A stretch of 64,000 bases of DNA, taken from the NCBI GenBank assembly GCA_904379015.1, contig CAJFHG010000008.1, positions 1 through 64,000 of the forward strand, in the 5' to 3' direction. The position numbers and the translations under genes are program-made. Source of the DNA: Candidatus Paralachnospira caecorum (lineage in GTDB: Bacteria > Bacillota > Clostridia > Lachnospirales > Lachnospiraceae). Position 1 is the stretch's first letter. Every line of letters begins with the position of its first letter. Under the pieces are notes generated by a model. It worked only from the letters and a program-made list of their open reading frames with translations, was not told where the DNA came from and did no database searches. This document shows positions 45,032 through 53,054 of this stretch, one piece after another.

Positions 45032-45664
45032 TTAAACCGTTTTTACAGTTTCCTTGATCGTTACCAGGCACTTCTTAGGTCCGGGTACAGCACCCTTCAC
45101 CAGCAGAATGTTGTTCTCTGCGTCCACGCGGACAACCTCAAGATTCTGAATGGTGATTCTCTTGTTGCCCATCTGTCCGGGCATCTTCTTTCCCTTGAAT
45201 ACCTTGCTGGGATCAGATGCAGCGCCGTTGGAACCTGCATGACGGTGGAACTTGGAACCGTGTGCCATAGGTCCTCTGTGCTGTCCGTGACGCTTGATCG
45301 CGCCCTGGAAGCCCTTACCTTTGGAGATCGCGGTGGCGTCTACCTTGTCGCCCGCCTCGAAAATGTCAGCCTTGATCTCGTCTGCCACCTTATAATCTGC
45401 CGCGTTCTCAAACTTGAACTCTCTGATATATCTCTTGCAGGATACGCCCGCCTTGTCAAACACACCCTTGACAGGCTTGCTTACGAGCTTTTCCCTCTTG
45501 TCGGCGAAGCCAACCTGAACTGCAGCATAACCGTCGTTCTCAACCGTCTTCACCTGAGTCACAACGCAGGGGCCGGCCTGAAGTACAGTTACGGGAATGA
45601 GCGCGCCTTCATCTGTGAAGACCTGGGTCATTCCGATTTTTGTTGCTAAAATCGCTTTCTTCAT
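45032..45664 (-). CDS. rplC: 50S ribosomal protein L3
   Basis: Early-assembly 23S rRNA-binding protein, 210 residues: [20 protein letters not shown], and the central [24 protein letters not shown]. The ATG follows AGGAGGTAAAAGA. A 135-base gap to rpsJ holds no gene. Confidence 0.98.
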   Translation of the reverse strand: MKKAILATKIGMTQVFTDEGALIPVTVLQAGPCVVTQVKTVENDGYAAVQVGFADKREKLVSKPVKGVFDKAGVSCKRYIREFKFENAADYKVADEIKADIFEAGDKVDATAISKGKGFQGAIKRHGQHRGPMAHGSKFHRHAGSNGAASDPSKVFKGKKMPGQMGNKRITIQNLEVVRVDAENNILLVKGAVPGPKKCLVTIKETVKTV

Positions 45665-45799
45665 TCTTTTACCTCCTGTTAATCTACAGCGGATTACCAC
45701 TGGCGCTCGCGCCGGGCAATCATCCTAGAACAGTCAGATATAAGTGGAACTTACCGTTGCTTCTATATCATAAACCAATTCAGGATTTTTCTCTTTTTC

Positions 45800-46117
45800 T
45801 TATTTGGACTTCATTCTGATGTTAATCTGAACACCTGCAGGCATTTCCACTTTGGAAAGAGCATCCACAGTCTTCTGTGTGGGCGCTTTGATGTCAATGA
45901 GTCTCTTGTGTGTTCTCTGCTCGAACTGCTCTCTGGAATCTTTGTACTTGTGTACGGCACGGAGAATGGTCACAACCTCTTTCTTCGTGGGCAGCGGCAC
46001 AGGTCCGCTCACCTGAGATCCGGTTTTCTTTACAGTTTCGATGATTTTTCCGGCTGACTGATCTACCAGCTGATGATCATAAGCCTTCAGAGTGATTCTC
46101 ATTACTTGACTTGCCAT
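45800..46117 (-). CDS. rpsJ: 30S ribosomal protein S10 (NusE)
   Basis: Head protein of the small subunit and antitermination partner of NusB, 105 residues ([42 protein letters not shown]). It is the first gene of the ribosomal cluster. The ATG at 46117, eleven bases after AGGAGG, gives MASQV before the usual MRITL; the ATG five codons later is an alternative. Confidence 0.97.
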   Translation of the reverse strand: MASQVMRITLKAYDHQLVDQSAGKIIETVKKTGSQVSGPVPLPTKKEVVTILRAVHKYKDSREQFEQRTHKRLIDIKAPTQKTVDALSKVEMPAGVQINIRMKSK

Positions 46118-46157
46118 AAAAAAAGTCGCCTCCTTTTCGCACTTTTCAATGTAAGTA

Positions 46158-46261
46158 CGACAAGCGGTGACTGTACACTCTCCCGTGTGTATCCTATAAC
46201 CACACACGTCATTTCTACCTCTTTACTTTGTAGATGATTCGTTTTGTACAGTGACTTGTCG
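46158..46261 (-). other. Structured leader upstream of rpsJ
   Basis: A long-range inverted repeat (46158-46177 with 46245-46261, about 16 pairs with a 3-base bulge and one mismatch) encloses 67 bases. The loop contains a second hairpin, CGTGTGT (46184-46190) with ACACACG (46202-46208). It lies between the strong upstream promoter and rpsJ and is a candidate autoregulatory leader. Confidence 0.55.
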
Positions 46262-46292
46262 CCAGTTTCCTAACTTGACATTCGCTCCACGG

Positions 46293-46315
46293 AAAAACCT
46301 GCCACATCAGGGCAG
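46293..46315 (-). terminator. Attenuator-like hairpin in the rpsJ leader
   Basis: In minus-strand RNA a 5-bp CTGCC/GGCAG stem with a 7-base loop is followed by GTTTTTCC. It sits about 40 bases after the predicted promoter and before the long leader structure. The stem is short, so it may cause pausing rather than termination. Confidence 0.45.
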
Positions 46316-46355
46316 CAACCTCACGCTTCATCGCTATCATGTCACAGCATTTAGT

Positions 46356-46384
46356 ATTATACAGGAACCATCTGCAAATTGCAA
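46356..46384 (-). promoter_or_regulatory. Predicted main promoter of the S10 ribosomal operon
   Basis: Minus-strand TTGCAA (46379-46384), a 17-base spacer and a perfect TATAAT (46356-46361). It would give a leader of about 230 bases before rpsJ; no coding sequence is visible in the 350 bases between rpsJ and the next gene. Confidence 0.75.
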
Positions 46385-46468
46385 GGACTTTTTTATTGTT
46401 CTTTTTCTCATACAATTCTGCTCTCTGCCCCTTCCCTGACCCTGCCGCAGCCCGGACCAGGCAGAAGC

Positions 46469-46696
46469 TCAACGCCGTCCCCGCCGGTCCATACCGCGTT
46501 CCCGGATCCAGGATGCCATTCTGCCTGAAACAGATCTGATCATGCCGATCAAAAAAGCCAGGACCCCCACCGGAATCAACAGCATGACGGCCACGGCAAA
46601 TCCCGCGCCTGTTATCACATCTCCTGCTGCCCGCGTCAATTTTTGCTTTCTTCTGTTTCTGGTCACTTTTATCTTCCTGATTCTGTTTTCCGCCAT
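46469..46696 (-). CDS. Small basic membrane protein, unrecognised
   Basis: A 75-residue frame starting ten bases after GGAG. It has a strongly basic N-terminus (RIRKIKVTRNRRKQKLTR), one hydrophobic segment (about 30-53; GAGFAVAVMLLIPVGVLAFLIGMI) and a basic tail (RERGMDRRGRR). It lies between the terminator of the 343-residue protein gene and the rpsJ promoter. The composition suits a real single-span protein, but there is no family recognition, and a chance frame cannot be excluded. Confidence 0.45.
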   Translation of the reverse strand: MAENRIRKIKVTRNRRKQKLTRAAGDVITGAGFAVAVMLLIPVGVLAFLIGMIRSVSGRMASWIRERGMDRRGRR

Positions 46697-46779
46697 GTCC
46701 GTTTTTCTCCTGTGCCATAATCTTCATATATAATAGGAAGAACTTCACTTTCTGTCTGCTGCCCTATTCTAACAGAAAA

Positions 46780-46816
46780 GAGGAATGCTCCGCCATCGAA
46801 TGGCCTTACATTCCTC
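46780..46816 (-). terminator. Terminator of the two-gene operon ending at 46852
   Basis: GAGGAATG (46780-46787) pairs with CATTCCTC (46809-46816) around an inner GCCAT/ATGGC stem; minus-strand RNA continues TTTTCTG. A second 8-bp hairpin (46824-46843) lies between it and the stop codon. Confidence 0.65.
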
Positions 46817-46851
46817 CTGCCACTTCTTACACTTTTGTAAGAATCCGGTCT

Positions 46852-47883
46852 TTATCCGCATTCTATCGTCAGAACCATGTCCTCTGTCCGCTGTTCCCAG
46901 AATACCGGCTGCCAGCATACCTCCCGCACCGGTTCAAAATGCAGAGAGGAAAACGCTCTGTGAACCAGGGCTGTTTTTTCTCCGGTCTTTCCTGCCACGA
47001 AAAAGCTCACAGGCCCATCCGCGCCTCCTATGACAGCGATCCCCGCCGCGGAAGTCCCTCCTCCGGCCGTTTTCAGTTCATCAGAGGAACTGCAGTCCCT
47101 CAGACGGAATTCATCGTCAGAGAGCTCCGGTTCCAGACGATATGTCATCTGTATAAAACAGCGCGGAAATCGTTCCTCCGGAATATCCATTCCGGAAAAC
47201 AGATCTTCCGCGAGACTGTCCTGAGAAAAGTCTTCCACCGTCAGCAGATATGTCCGCCCCGTTCCCGGATGAACGATCTGTTTTCTGACACCCTTTTCCG
47301 ATACGCAGAAACGCTCTGCCCTCACCGTTTTCTTCTCCTCCGAAAGAGTCAGCTCCAATACCAGCGGAAGCGCGTCCGTTTCCCTGTCCCAGGCAAAATG
47401 CGAGCGCGCGATCATCCAGCAGGCGTCCCCGTCCAGTCCGTAATGCGCCGCGGCATGCAGCGCTTCCTGGTCTCCGATCTCATCCGCTCCGTACAGCAGC
47501 GCGCAGGGATTGATGCAGGCAGTGCATGAGCTCTCCATCCGGACCGGTCTGCCGTCTACCTGAAGCGACAGCCTGATATCCCACCTCAGCGGATGTTCCT
47601 CCCCGGCCTGATCCAGCTCCGCGTCAGTCAGTTCTGTTTCTTTCTCTCCTCCCGCCAGCCAGCGGTTCAGAAACCGCCGCATTTCTTTTTGCTCCACTCT
47701 TTTGCACAGGTCCAGTGTCAGCCCCTTCTCACAGACATAGACGGCAGCCGCTTCCCATTCGTGACCGCCCCATAAAAATTTCTTTCCAAGTCTGATTTCC
47801 CTGGAAGGCTCTCCGCCTTTTTCTGATTCCCAGAAATTCCTGCCGTAAAATACCTTCCATTCCGCTTCCCCGCAGCCGCTCAT
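46852..47883 (-). CDS. Unrecognised 343-residue protein with a GGADGP motif near its end
   Basis: Starts at an ATG after GAGGAGGTTTT. No signal peptide or membrane helix is visible. The composition is that of a globular, Glu- and Cys-containing protein (ESSCTACINPC, DACWMIARSHFAW). About 50 residues before the end lies AAGIAVIGGADGPVSFFVAGK, closely resembling the GGADGPTSIF loop of sodium-pumping oxaloacetate/glutaconyl-CoA decarboxylase beta subunits, although the membrane body of such a subunit is absent. It is second in an operon with a multi-span membrane protein (66-base gap). I do not recognise the family and assign no function. Confidence 0.7.
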   Translation of the reverse strand: MSGCGEAEWKVFYGRNFWESEKGGEPSREIRLGKKFLWGGHEWEAAAVYVCEKGLTLDLCKRVEQKEMRRFLNRWLAGGEKETELTDAELDQAGEEHPLRWDIRLSLQVDGRPVRMESSCTACINPCALLYGADEIGDQEALHAAAHYGLDGDACWMIARSHFAWDRETDALPLVLELTLSEEKKTVRAERFCVSEKGVRKQIVHPGTGRTYLLTVEDFSQDSLAEDLFSGMDIPEERFPRCFIQMTYRLEPELSDDEFRLRDCSSSDELKTAGGGTSAAGIAVIGGADGPVSFFVAGKTGEKTALVHRAFSSLHFEPVREVCWQPVFWEQRTEDMVLTIECG

Positions 47884-47949
47884 AAAACCTCCTCGTTTTC
47901 CTGTTCAAAGCTGAATTCCCATGATTTCCAAGCTCCATACCCGGCTCTT

Positions 47950-48741
47950 TTAGCGGCCCTCGATCAGCCGGCCCCTCAGCCGCAGGATCAGGATCCCCGT
48001 CAGCAGGCTGAAAATCATTGTTGCCAGACTCTGTATAAACAGATCCAGGCTCCAGAAAGACCCCAGGCCTCCGATCAGCTGCACCGAGGCGCTGAAACAT
48101 TCAAACAGCATGAATACCGCCACGGCAAAATTGACCACTGCCGCGAAAACGGACAGTTTTTTATGAGGCCAGCCGGTCCGGCAGATATGAATGGCGGCGC
48201 CGACGTTCCGGATCATCCCGGCCATATAAACCAGCAGAACAACCAGGACCACGATCACAACTCCCGCAAAGACCGGAAGCAGGATCCTGGCTGTCTCAGC
48301 ATCCAGCCTGTATCCGTACATCCAGAACGCGTAGCTCAGATAACCGTTCATTCCCCAGCGCGCGCCTGCCATGATGAGAAGCGCCGCGATCAGAACACCT
48401 GCGGCGCATCCCAGCGTCAGCAGCACGATCAGAGTCCCTCTGATCAGAGACAATCCCCCGCCCGCCGGCGCTCCTTCCCTTCTGCAGCCCGCGTAAAACT
48501 GCCAGAGGCCAACGCCGATCAGCAGCAGCAGAAAAAAAGACAGAACAGACACGACGGTTCCGGCCAGCTCACCAGCCACATCATGCCACAGCGAGGCCGC
48601 TCCCATTCTCCCGACTGTGATCTGCCAGGCATAAGCTGCCAGCGAAACCGTGTAGGCAACGGCCGCTCCCAGAAAGCAGCCAGATCCTCCGCATTCCTTC
48701 AAAGCATTCTGCCCCGGCGTCATTCCGTTGTAATATTCCAT
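47950..48741 (-). CDS. Multi-span membrane protein, unrecognised
   Basis: 263 residues with about six hydrophobic segments (for example VVSVLSFFLLLLIGVGLW, LIVLLTLGCAAGVLIAALLI, VFAGVVIVVLVVLLVYMAGM, AAVVNFAVAVFMLFEC, IFSLLTGILILRL) and no recognised motif. The start follows GGGGGAAAGGCGT. It is the first gene of a two-gene operon, divergent from the PucR-type regulator. Its partner is the 343-residue GGADGP protein, so the two may act together at the membrane; this is inference. Confidence 0.7.
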   Translation of the reverse strand: MEYYNGMTPGQNALKECGGSGCFLGAAVAYTVSLAAYAWQITVGRMGAASLWHDVAGELAGTVVSVLSFFLLLLIGVGLWQFYAGCRREGAPAGGGLSLIRGTLIVLLTLGCAAGVLIAALLIMAGARWGMNGYLSYAFWMYGYRLDAETARILLPVFAGVVIVVLVVLLVYMAGMIRNVGAAIHICRTGWPHKKLSVFAAVVNFAVAVFMLFECFSASVQLIGGLGSFWSLDLFIQSLATMIFSLLTGILILRLRGRLIEGR

Positions 48742-48780
48742 ACGCCTTTCCCCCTTCTTTTCTGATATCCATATGCTTTT

Positions 48781-48809
48781 ATTATAAAATGACTTTCCCC
48801 ACGGTTCAA
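48781..48809 (-). promoter_or_regulatory. Predicted promoter of the membrane protein operon
   Basis: Minus-strand TTGAAC (48804-48809), 17-base spacer, TATAAT (48781-48786). The palindrome AACAATATTGTT (48811-48822) lies directly upstream of the -35 and could bind a regulator. Confidence 0.65.
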
Positions 48810-48835
48810 CAACAATATTGTTTTTCCGTCAGGCC

Positions 48836-48849
48836 GCATGCAGACATGC
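48836..48849. promoter_or_regulatory. Inverted repeat upstream of the pucR-type gene
   Basis: GCATG-CAGA-CATGC lies between the two divergent promoters, about 30 bases before the -35 of the regulator gene. It could be an operator; no further copy was found at the catabolic operon. Confidence 0.25.
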
Positions 48850-48880
48850 TTCTTCCGGGACTGCCGCCTGCCGGAAACGC

Positions 48881-48910
48881 TTGACACACCCGGAAGAGAA
48901 ACGATAAAAT
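48881..48910 (+). promoter_or_regulatory. Predicted promoter of the PucR-type regulator gene
   Basis: A consensus TTGACA (48881-48886) and TAAAAT (48905-48910) are 18 bases apart, about 70 bases before the start codon. Confidence 0.65.
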
Positions 48911-48978
48911 AGCAAAAGACATACACCTGACATATGGCTTCAGAAAATCAAAACAGTCAGACAAAAAGGGGGCTCAGC

Positions 48979-50142
48979 ATGGCGATCACCGTCAAAAAAC
49001 TGGTAAAAGACGCGCAAAAATCATACAAAATGAAACTGCTCGCGGGAGAAAGCGGTATGAACCGGCTGGTCCAGTGGGCCCATATAGTAGAAGATCCGGA
49101 CGTCTGCTTCTTTCTGCGCGGCCAGGAGATCATCTTTACTGTAGGCATTATGAACCGGGATGAAGGCTGGCTCCTGAAGTTTGCCCGGAATCTGTACACC
49201 ACGGGTGTCAGCGCCTTTGTGGTGAATCTCGGGCCTCACACCAAAACGGTCCCGGAGGAAGTGATTTCCTTCTGCGACCAGGTCAGCATGCCGCTTTTTA
49301 CCGTTCCCTGGGAAATCCGGCTGGTAGACATGACGCGGGATTTCTGCTATAAGATCATGACAGAGGCCAACATCGAAGACAGCATCGTTACCACAATCCA
49401 AAACCTTATTTTCAAGGTAGGAGATCCGGAAACCCAGATTCTGCAGATGGAGCGCTACGGCTACCGGAAGGACAGCCGTTTTCTGTTTATCTGCATTTCT
49501 CTGGATGAAGAGCCGGGAACCAAACCATATGAATCTCACATGCAGGACCTGAAGCGGAACGCCGAATGGATCGCCCGCGGGATCCGCGATCTGTACATCT
49601 CATTTGAATACCAGAACAAACTGATCCTGACTCTGGTCGAATACACGGATGATGAAGTCAGACAGTTTACAGACGAATTCATCCGGATCATCACCCACAG
49701 GCAGATGGAGACCCGGGTGCATATGGGCCTGAGCTCCAATATATCAGGCGTCACCTCTCAGGACCAGAATTTTCAGAACGCGTTTATGACCAGCGAGCTG
49801 GCGCAGAAGCGTCATGAACTGCTTCTGCAGTACGACAATCTGGACGTTCATAAATTTATCATGTCCGTTCCGGACAGAAGGATCCTGCAGGAATATTATG
49901 ACAGGACCCTCGGAAAGCTGGACGCTTACGACGAGGAAAACGGCACAAATCTGACAGAATTTCTCCGGATCTATCTGGAAAACAACGCCAGCCCCCAGCT
50001 GGTAAGTGAAAAACAGTACATTCACCGGAACACCGTGAACAACATGCTGCGGAAGATTGAAAAAATCGTAGGACTGAGTCTGAACGATCTGGAGGGCAAG
50101 GTCAAATATTTTATCGCGTATTATATTTCGGATATCCTGTAA
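48979..50142 (+). CDS. PucR-family transcription regulator
   Basis: A 387-residue regulator. An N-terminal PucR effector-sensing domain (about 1-125; VKKLVKDAQKSYKMKLLAGESGMNRLVQWAHIVED) is followed by a GGDEF-like middle (about 150-290) and a C-terminal helix-turn-helix of the PucR/CdaR type (about 325-385; FLRIYLENNASPQLVSEKQYIHRNTVNNMLRKIEKIVG). The ATG at 48979, after AAGGGGG, is preferred to one 45 bases upstream without a ribosome binding site. Family members activate purine, amine or sugar-acid catabolism. Its position directly before the aminotransferase operon makes that operon the likely target. Confidence 0.88.
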   Translation: MAITVKKLVKDAQKSYKMKLLAGESGMNRLVQWAHIVEDPDVCFFLRGQEIIFTVGIMNRDEGWLLKFARNLYTTGVSAFVVNLGPHTKTVPEEVISFCDQVSMPLFTVPWEIRLVDMTRDFCYKIMTEANIEDSIVTTIQNLIFKVGDPETQILQMERYGYRKDSRFLFICISLDEEPGTKPYESHMQDLKRNAEWIARGIRDLYISFEYQNKLILTLVEYTDDEVRQFTDEFIRIITHRQMETRVHMGLSSNISGVTSQDQNFQNAFMTSELAQKRHELLLQYDNLDVHKFIMSVPDRRILQEYYDRTLGKLDAYDEENGTNLTEFLRIYLENNASPQLVSEKQYIHRNTVNNMLRKIEKIVGLSLNDLEGKVKYFIAYYISDIL

Positions 50143-50189
50143 CCGGCTGGTCTTATGCAGATGTACAAATAAATCTGGGCATCCGTCCG

Positions 50190-50218
50190 TTGTAAACCGG
50201 AAACCGGCGCACTATAAT
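50190..50218 (+). promoter_or_regulatory. Predicted promoter of the aminotransferase operon
   Basis: TTGTAA (50190-50195), 17-base spacer and TATAAT (50213-50218), about 85 bases before the aminotransferase start. The predicted transcript begins just before the leader hairpin. Confidence 0.65.
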
Positions 50219-50239
50219 GCAGACATAAGAACTACAGGC

Positions 50240-50269
50240 AAAGGAGCTGTTCTGAGGAACGGCTCCTTT
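50240..50269 (+). terminator. Leader hairpin A before the aminotransferase gene
   Basis: AAAGGAGC-T-GTTC pairs with GAAC-G-GCTCCTTT around a 4-base loop (13 pairs) and is followed by TCTG. It lies within the 5' leader, 32 bases before the start codon. It is preceded by AGGC, so that AGGCAAAGGAGCT (50236-50248) is shared with the leader at 52989. Probably an attenuator. Confidence 0.6.
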
Positions 50270-50301
50270 TCTGATGAATGAAAAAACGGGAGGAGATTGC
50301 C

Positions 50302-51636
50302 ATGACAGGAGACAACATCAAAACAGCGTTAAAGACGTACAATCTGCAGTCCTGGAGCAAGCAGAAAGGACTGGATCCCATCTGTGTGGAGAAAGCGGAA
50401 GGCATTTATTTCTGGGATTACGAAGGAAACCGGTATACCGATATGTCGTCCCAGCTGGTCAACATGAATCTGGGCTTCGGCAACAAGGCCATCGGCGACG
50501 CGATCAAACGCCAGGTGGATCAGTACTGCTTTGTAGGTCCCTCCTACGGCGCCGCTTCCAGAGCTGAACTGGCAGAAAAAATCATCAGTCTGATGCCGGA
50601 CAACATGGGAAAAGTATTCTTCACCAATGCCGGCGCCGACGCCAATGAAAACGCGGTGAAGATCGCCAGAATGTTCACCGGCAGGAATAAAATCTTCAGC
50701 CGCTACAGAAGTTATCACGGCTCCAGCTTCGGCGCCGGCAATCTGACCGGAGAACCCCGGAGATACGCGCTGGAACCGGGCATTCCGGGATTTGTGAAAT
50801 TTTTTGACCCCTATGTGTACAGAGAGGCCATTCCCTTTGAATCGGAGGAAGCCGCCACCCGCTATTACCTGGCAAAGCTGGAAGAACAGATCCAGTATGA
50901 GGGTCCTGATCAGATCGCCGCGATCGTGATGGAAACCGTTACCGGTTCCAACGGCGTGATCATCCCGCCGAAGGGCTATCTGCCGGGTGTCCGGGCCCTC
51001 TGCGACAAATACGGAATCCTGATGATCTGCGACGAAGTTATGACCGGATGGGGGAGGACAGGGGAAATGTTCTGCTTCATGAATTTTGACGTAAAACCGG
51101 ATATCGTAACCTTCGCCAAAGGCGTGACCTGCGGTTATGTACCCCTGGGCGGCGTAGTAGTGAGCAGCCAGATCGCGGAATATTTTGACGATCACGTACT
51201 GTCCTGCGGCCTGACCTACAGCGGTCATCCCCTGGCCTGCGCGGCGGGCGTTGCCTGCGTCAATTATTATGAAGAAGCCAACATCATCCCCCATGTGAAA
51301 GAAATGGGCAAAGTACTCAGCGCCAGGCTGGAAGCATTCAAAACCGCCCATGCCTGTGTGGGAGATGTGCGCTGCATCGGCCTGTTCTCCGCCATCGAAT
51401 TCGTGAAAAATAAATCCACCAAAGAACCGCTGGTACCCTACGGCAGAGATCCCAAAGGAACCATGGGCATGATCATCGGTCTCTTAAAAGAACGCCGTTT
51501 CATGACCTACTCCCATGAAAATATGATCCTGATCGCTCCGCCTCTGATCATCACAGAAGAGCAGCTCACAGAAGAGCTGGAAAAGGTGGAGGAAGTACTG
51601 ACCATCGTGGACAGCAGACTGGAGGAACTGGCATAA
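50302..51636 (+). CDS. Class III PLP aminotransferase (omega-amino acid / taurine type)
   Basis: PLP-dependent transaminase of 444 residues that moves a terminal amino group to a keto acid, leaving an aldehyde. The PLP lysine is Lys273 in TFAKGVTCGYVPLGG; Asp244 in CDEVMTGWGRTG contacts the ring nitrogen. The opening YNLQSWSKQKGLDP...AEGIYFWDYEGNRYTDMSSQL resembles taurine-pyruvate aminotransferases and related omega-transaminases; the substrate is not fixed by eye. The ATG at 50302 follows GGGAGGAGATTGCC. An iron alcohol dehydrogenase follows 11 bases later, ready to reduce the aldehyde, and a LIV-type transporter follows in the same direction. Confidence 0.88.
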   Translation: MTGDNIKTALKTYNLQSWSKQKGLDPICVEKAEGIYFWDYEGNRYTDMSSQLVNMNLGFGNKAIGDAIKRQVDQYCFVGPSYGAASRAELAEKIISLMPDNMGKVFFTNAGADANENAVKIARMFTGRNKIFSRYRSYHGSSFGAGNLTGEPRRYALEPGIPGFVKFFDPYVYREAIPFESEEAATRYYLAKLEEQIQYEGPDQIAAIVMETVTGSNGVIIPPKGYLPGVRALCDKYGILMICDEVMTGWGRTGEMFCFMNFDVKPDIVTFAKGVTCGYVPLGGVVVSSQIAEYFDDHVLSCGLTYSGHPLACAAGVACVNYYEEANIIPHVKEMGKVLSARLEAFKTAHACVGDVRCIGLFSAIEFVKNKSTKEPLVPYGRDPKGTMGMIIGLLKERRFMTYSHENMILIAPPLIITEEQLTEELEKVEEVLTIVDSRLEELA

Positions 51637-51647
51637 GGAGGCGTATT

Positions 51648-52799
51648 ATGGCATATCAATTTACTGTGCCCGGAAAAACTCTGATCGGCCCCGGCGCTCT
51701 GGCGCTGGCCGAAAACGCGGTCAGGGAGCTTGGAACCAAGGCCCTGATCGTGACCGGCAGGCATGTCTCCCAAAACGGGATCGTCAAAACGCTTGCCGAT
51801 CATCTGGATCACTGGCAGATCCGGTACGAGATCTTCAGCGGCATCACAGGAGAACCTTCCGATGAAATGATCCGCGCAGGCATCCGCGCCTATGAAGCGT
51901 CTTCCTGCGACTTTCTCATCGGCATCGGAGGCGGAAGTCCCCTGGACTCCGCCAAGGCCATCGCCGCTTTTTCTGTGCTGAAATGTTCTCCCGCAGAGCT
52001 TATGGGAAAGGAAATCCAGGGAAAATTTCCGCCCACAGTCCTGATTCCCACCACGGCGGGAACCGGATCTGAGACAACCAAATTCACCATCATCACCGAC
52101 ACCCGGAAGAATGTGAAAATGCTGCTGAAGGGCGACTGTCTGCTTCCGGAAGTCGCCATTATAGACCCGGAGCTGACTCTGTCCGCTCCCCGGTCCATCA
52201 CGGCGGCTACAGGCATGGACGCGCTTACCCACGCGGTGGAATCCTATACCTCCAGAAAGGCGAACCCGGTGACCGACCTGTTTGCCGTTTCTGCCGTAAA
52301 ACGCATATTCCGGTATCTTCCCGCGGCCTTCCAGGACGGTTCAGATAAAAAGGCCAGAGAAGAGATGGCCCTGGCCGCTTATGAAGCCGGAATCTGCATC
52401 AACAACGCCTCCGTTACCCTTGTTCACGGCATGAGCCGACCCATCGGCGCCCTCTTTCACGTTCCCCACGGTATTTCCAACGCGATGCTGATCCGGGAAT
52501 GTCTGGCCTTCGCCATAGACGGATGTCCGGAACGATTCGCGGCTCTGGCAAGGGCAGCCGGCGCGGCGGATGAGCAGACGCCGGACCGGACAGCCGCGCT
52601 CCGGTTCCTGGACGCGCTGGAAACGCTTTGCGAAGCGCTTCAGATCCCGACCCTGGAAACATACGGGATCGACCGGAAGGAGTTTGAGGCAGCTATGGAT
52701 AAAATGGCCGCGGACGCACTGGAAAGCGGCAGTCCGGCCAATACGATCCGGGAAGTGACAAAAGAAGATATCCTGTCGATTTACAGAAAACTCTGGTAA
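51648..52799 (+). CDS. Iron-containing alcohol dehydrogenase
   Basis: Group III metal-dependent alcohol dehydrogenase, 383 residues. The NAD(P)-binding motif is GGGSPLDSAKAIA. Probable metal ligands are Asp191, His195 (GMDALTHAVESYTS), His260 (LVHGMSRP) and His274 (HVPHGISNA). The start follows AAGGAGGCGTATT. Placed directly behind a class III aminotransferase, it most likely reduces the resulting semialdehyde (for example sulfoacetaldehyde, malonate semialdehyde or succinate semialdehyde) to an alcohol, regenerating NAD+. The exact substrate is inferred only from this context. Confidence 0.9.
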   Translation: MAYQFTVPGKTLIGPGALALAENAVRELGTKALIVTGRHVSQNGIVKTLADHLDHWQIRYEIFSGITGEPSDEMIRAGIRAYEASSCDFLIGIGGGSPLDSAKAIAAFSVLKCSPAELMGKEIQGKFPPTVLIPTTAGTGSETTKFTIITDTRKNVKMLLKGDCLLPEVAIIDPELTLSAPRSITAATGMDALTHAVESYTSRKANPVTDLFAVSAVKRIFRYLPAAFQDGSDKKAREEMALAAYEAGICINNASVTLVHGMSRPIGALFHVPHGISNAMLIRECLAFAIDGCPERFAALARAAGAADEQTPDRTAALRFLDALETLCEALQIPTLETYGIDRKEFEAAMDKMAADALESGSPANTIREVTKEDILSIYRKLW

Positions 52800-52835
52800 T
52801 CATCAGGAATTCCGCACAATTTCAGAGGACAGCAT

Positions 52836-52849
52836 TGTGCATTTGCACA
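52836..52849. promoter_or_regulatory. Perfect palindrome in the gap before the cytidylate-kinase-like gene
   Basis: TGTGCA-TT-TGCACA is a perfect 14-base inverted repeat, 23 bases upstream of the predicted internal -35. A candidate regulator site, with the PucR-type protein the nearest candidate. Confidence 0.35.
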
Positions 52850-52871
52850 TAATTTAATGTTTATAAGAACA

Positions 52872-52900
52872 TTGTATCTGCCAGTTGACACTGATAGAAT
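52872..52900 (+). promoter_or_regulatory. Possible internal promoter before the cytidylate-kinase-like gene
   Basis: TTGTAT (52872-52877), 17-base spacer, and TAGAAT (52895-52900) with TG one base before the -10. The -35 is weak. Confidence 0.4.
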
Positions 52901-52992
52901 GGATACCATCAATCAACAACAGCAGCAAACGAAAAAGCGCCGCGGTTTCCCACAGCAGGAACCAGGCATCCATAACCTGCGGTTTCAAAGGC

Positions 52993-53030
52993 AAAGGAGC
53001 TTTTACAGAACATGTAAAGGCTCTTTTTTT
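52993..53030 (+). terminator. Leader hairpin B / terminator before the cytidylate-kinase-like gene
   Basis: AAAGGAGCTTTTACA (52993-53007) pairs with TGTAAAGGCTCTTTT (53013-53027) through 15 pairs including two G-U, followed by T residues to 53030. It is a textbook intrinsic terminator 25 bases before a start codon. The preceding AGGCAAAGGAGCT (52989-53001) is identical to leader A, suggesting a common attenuation mechanism. Confidence 0.75.
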
Positions 53031-53054
53031 ATTCAGGAAAAGAAGGTGGATAAT

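Noticed and set aside
30290-46117. Extra internal promoters inside the ribosomal cluster
   Set aside because: Gaps such as 32814-33019 and 35141-35275 were inspected, but no convincing -35/-10 pair was found.
46215-46748. A 177-codon minus-strand frame upstream of rpsJ
   Set aside because: It crosses the S10 promoter and leader in a frame without typical protein composition; the promoter and hairpins explain the region better. A different-frame 75-residue protein was kept with low confidence.
50278-50301. Upstream ATG for the aminotransferase
   Set aside because: It precedes the GGGAGGAG ribosome binding site, which is correctly spaced for the ATG at 50302.
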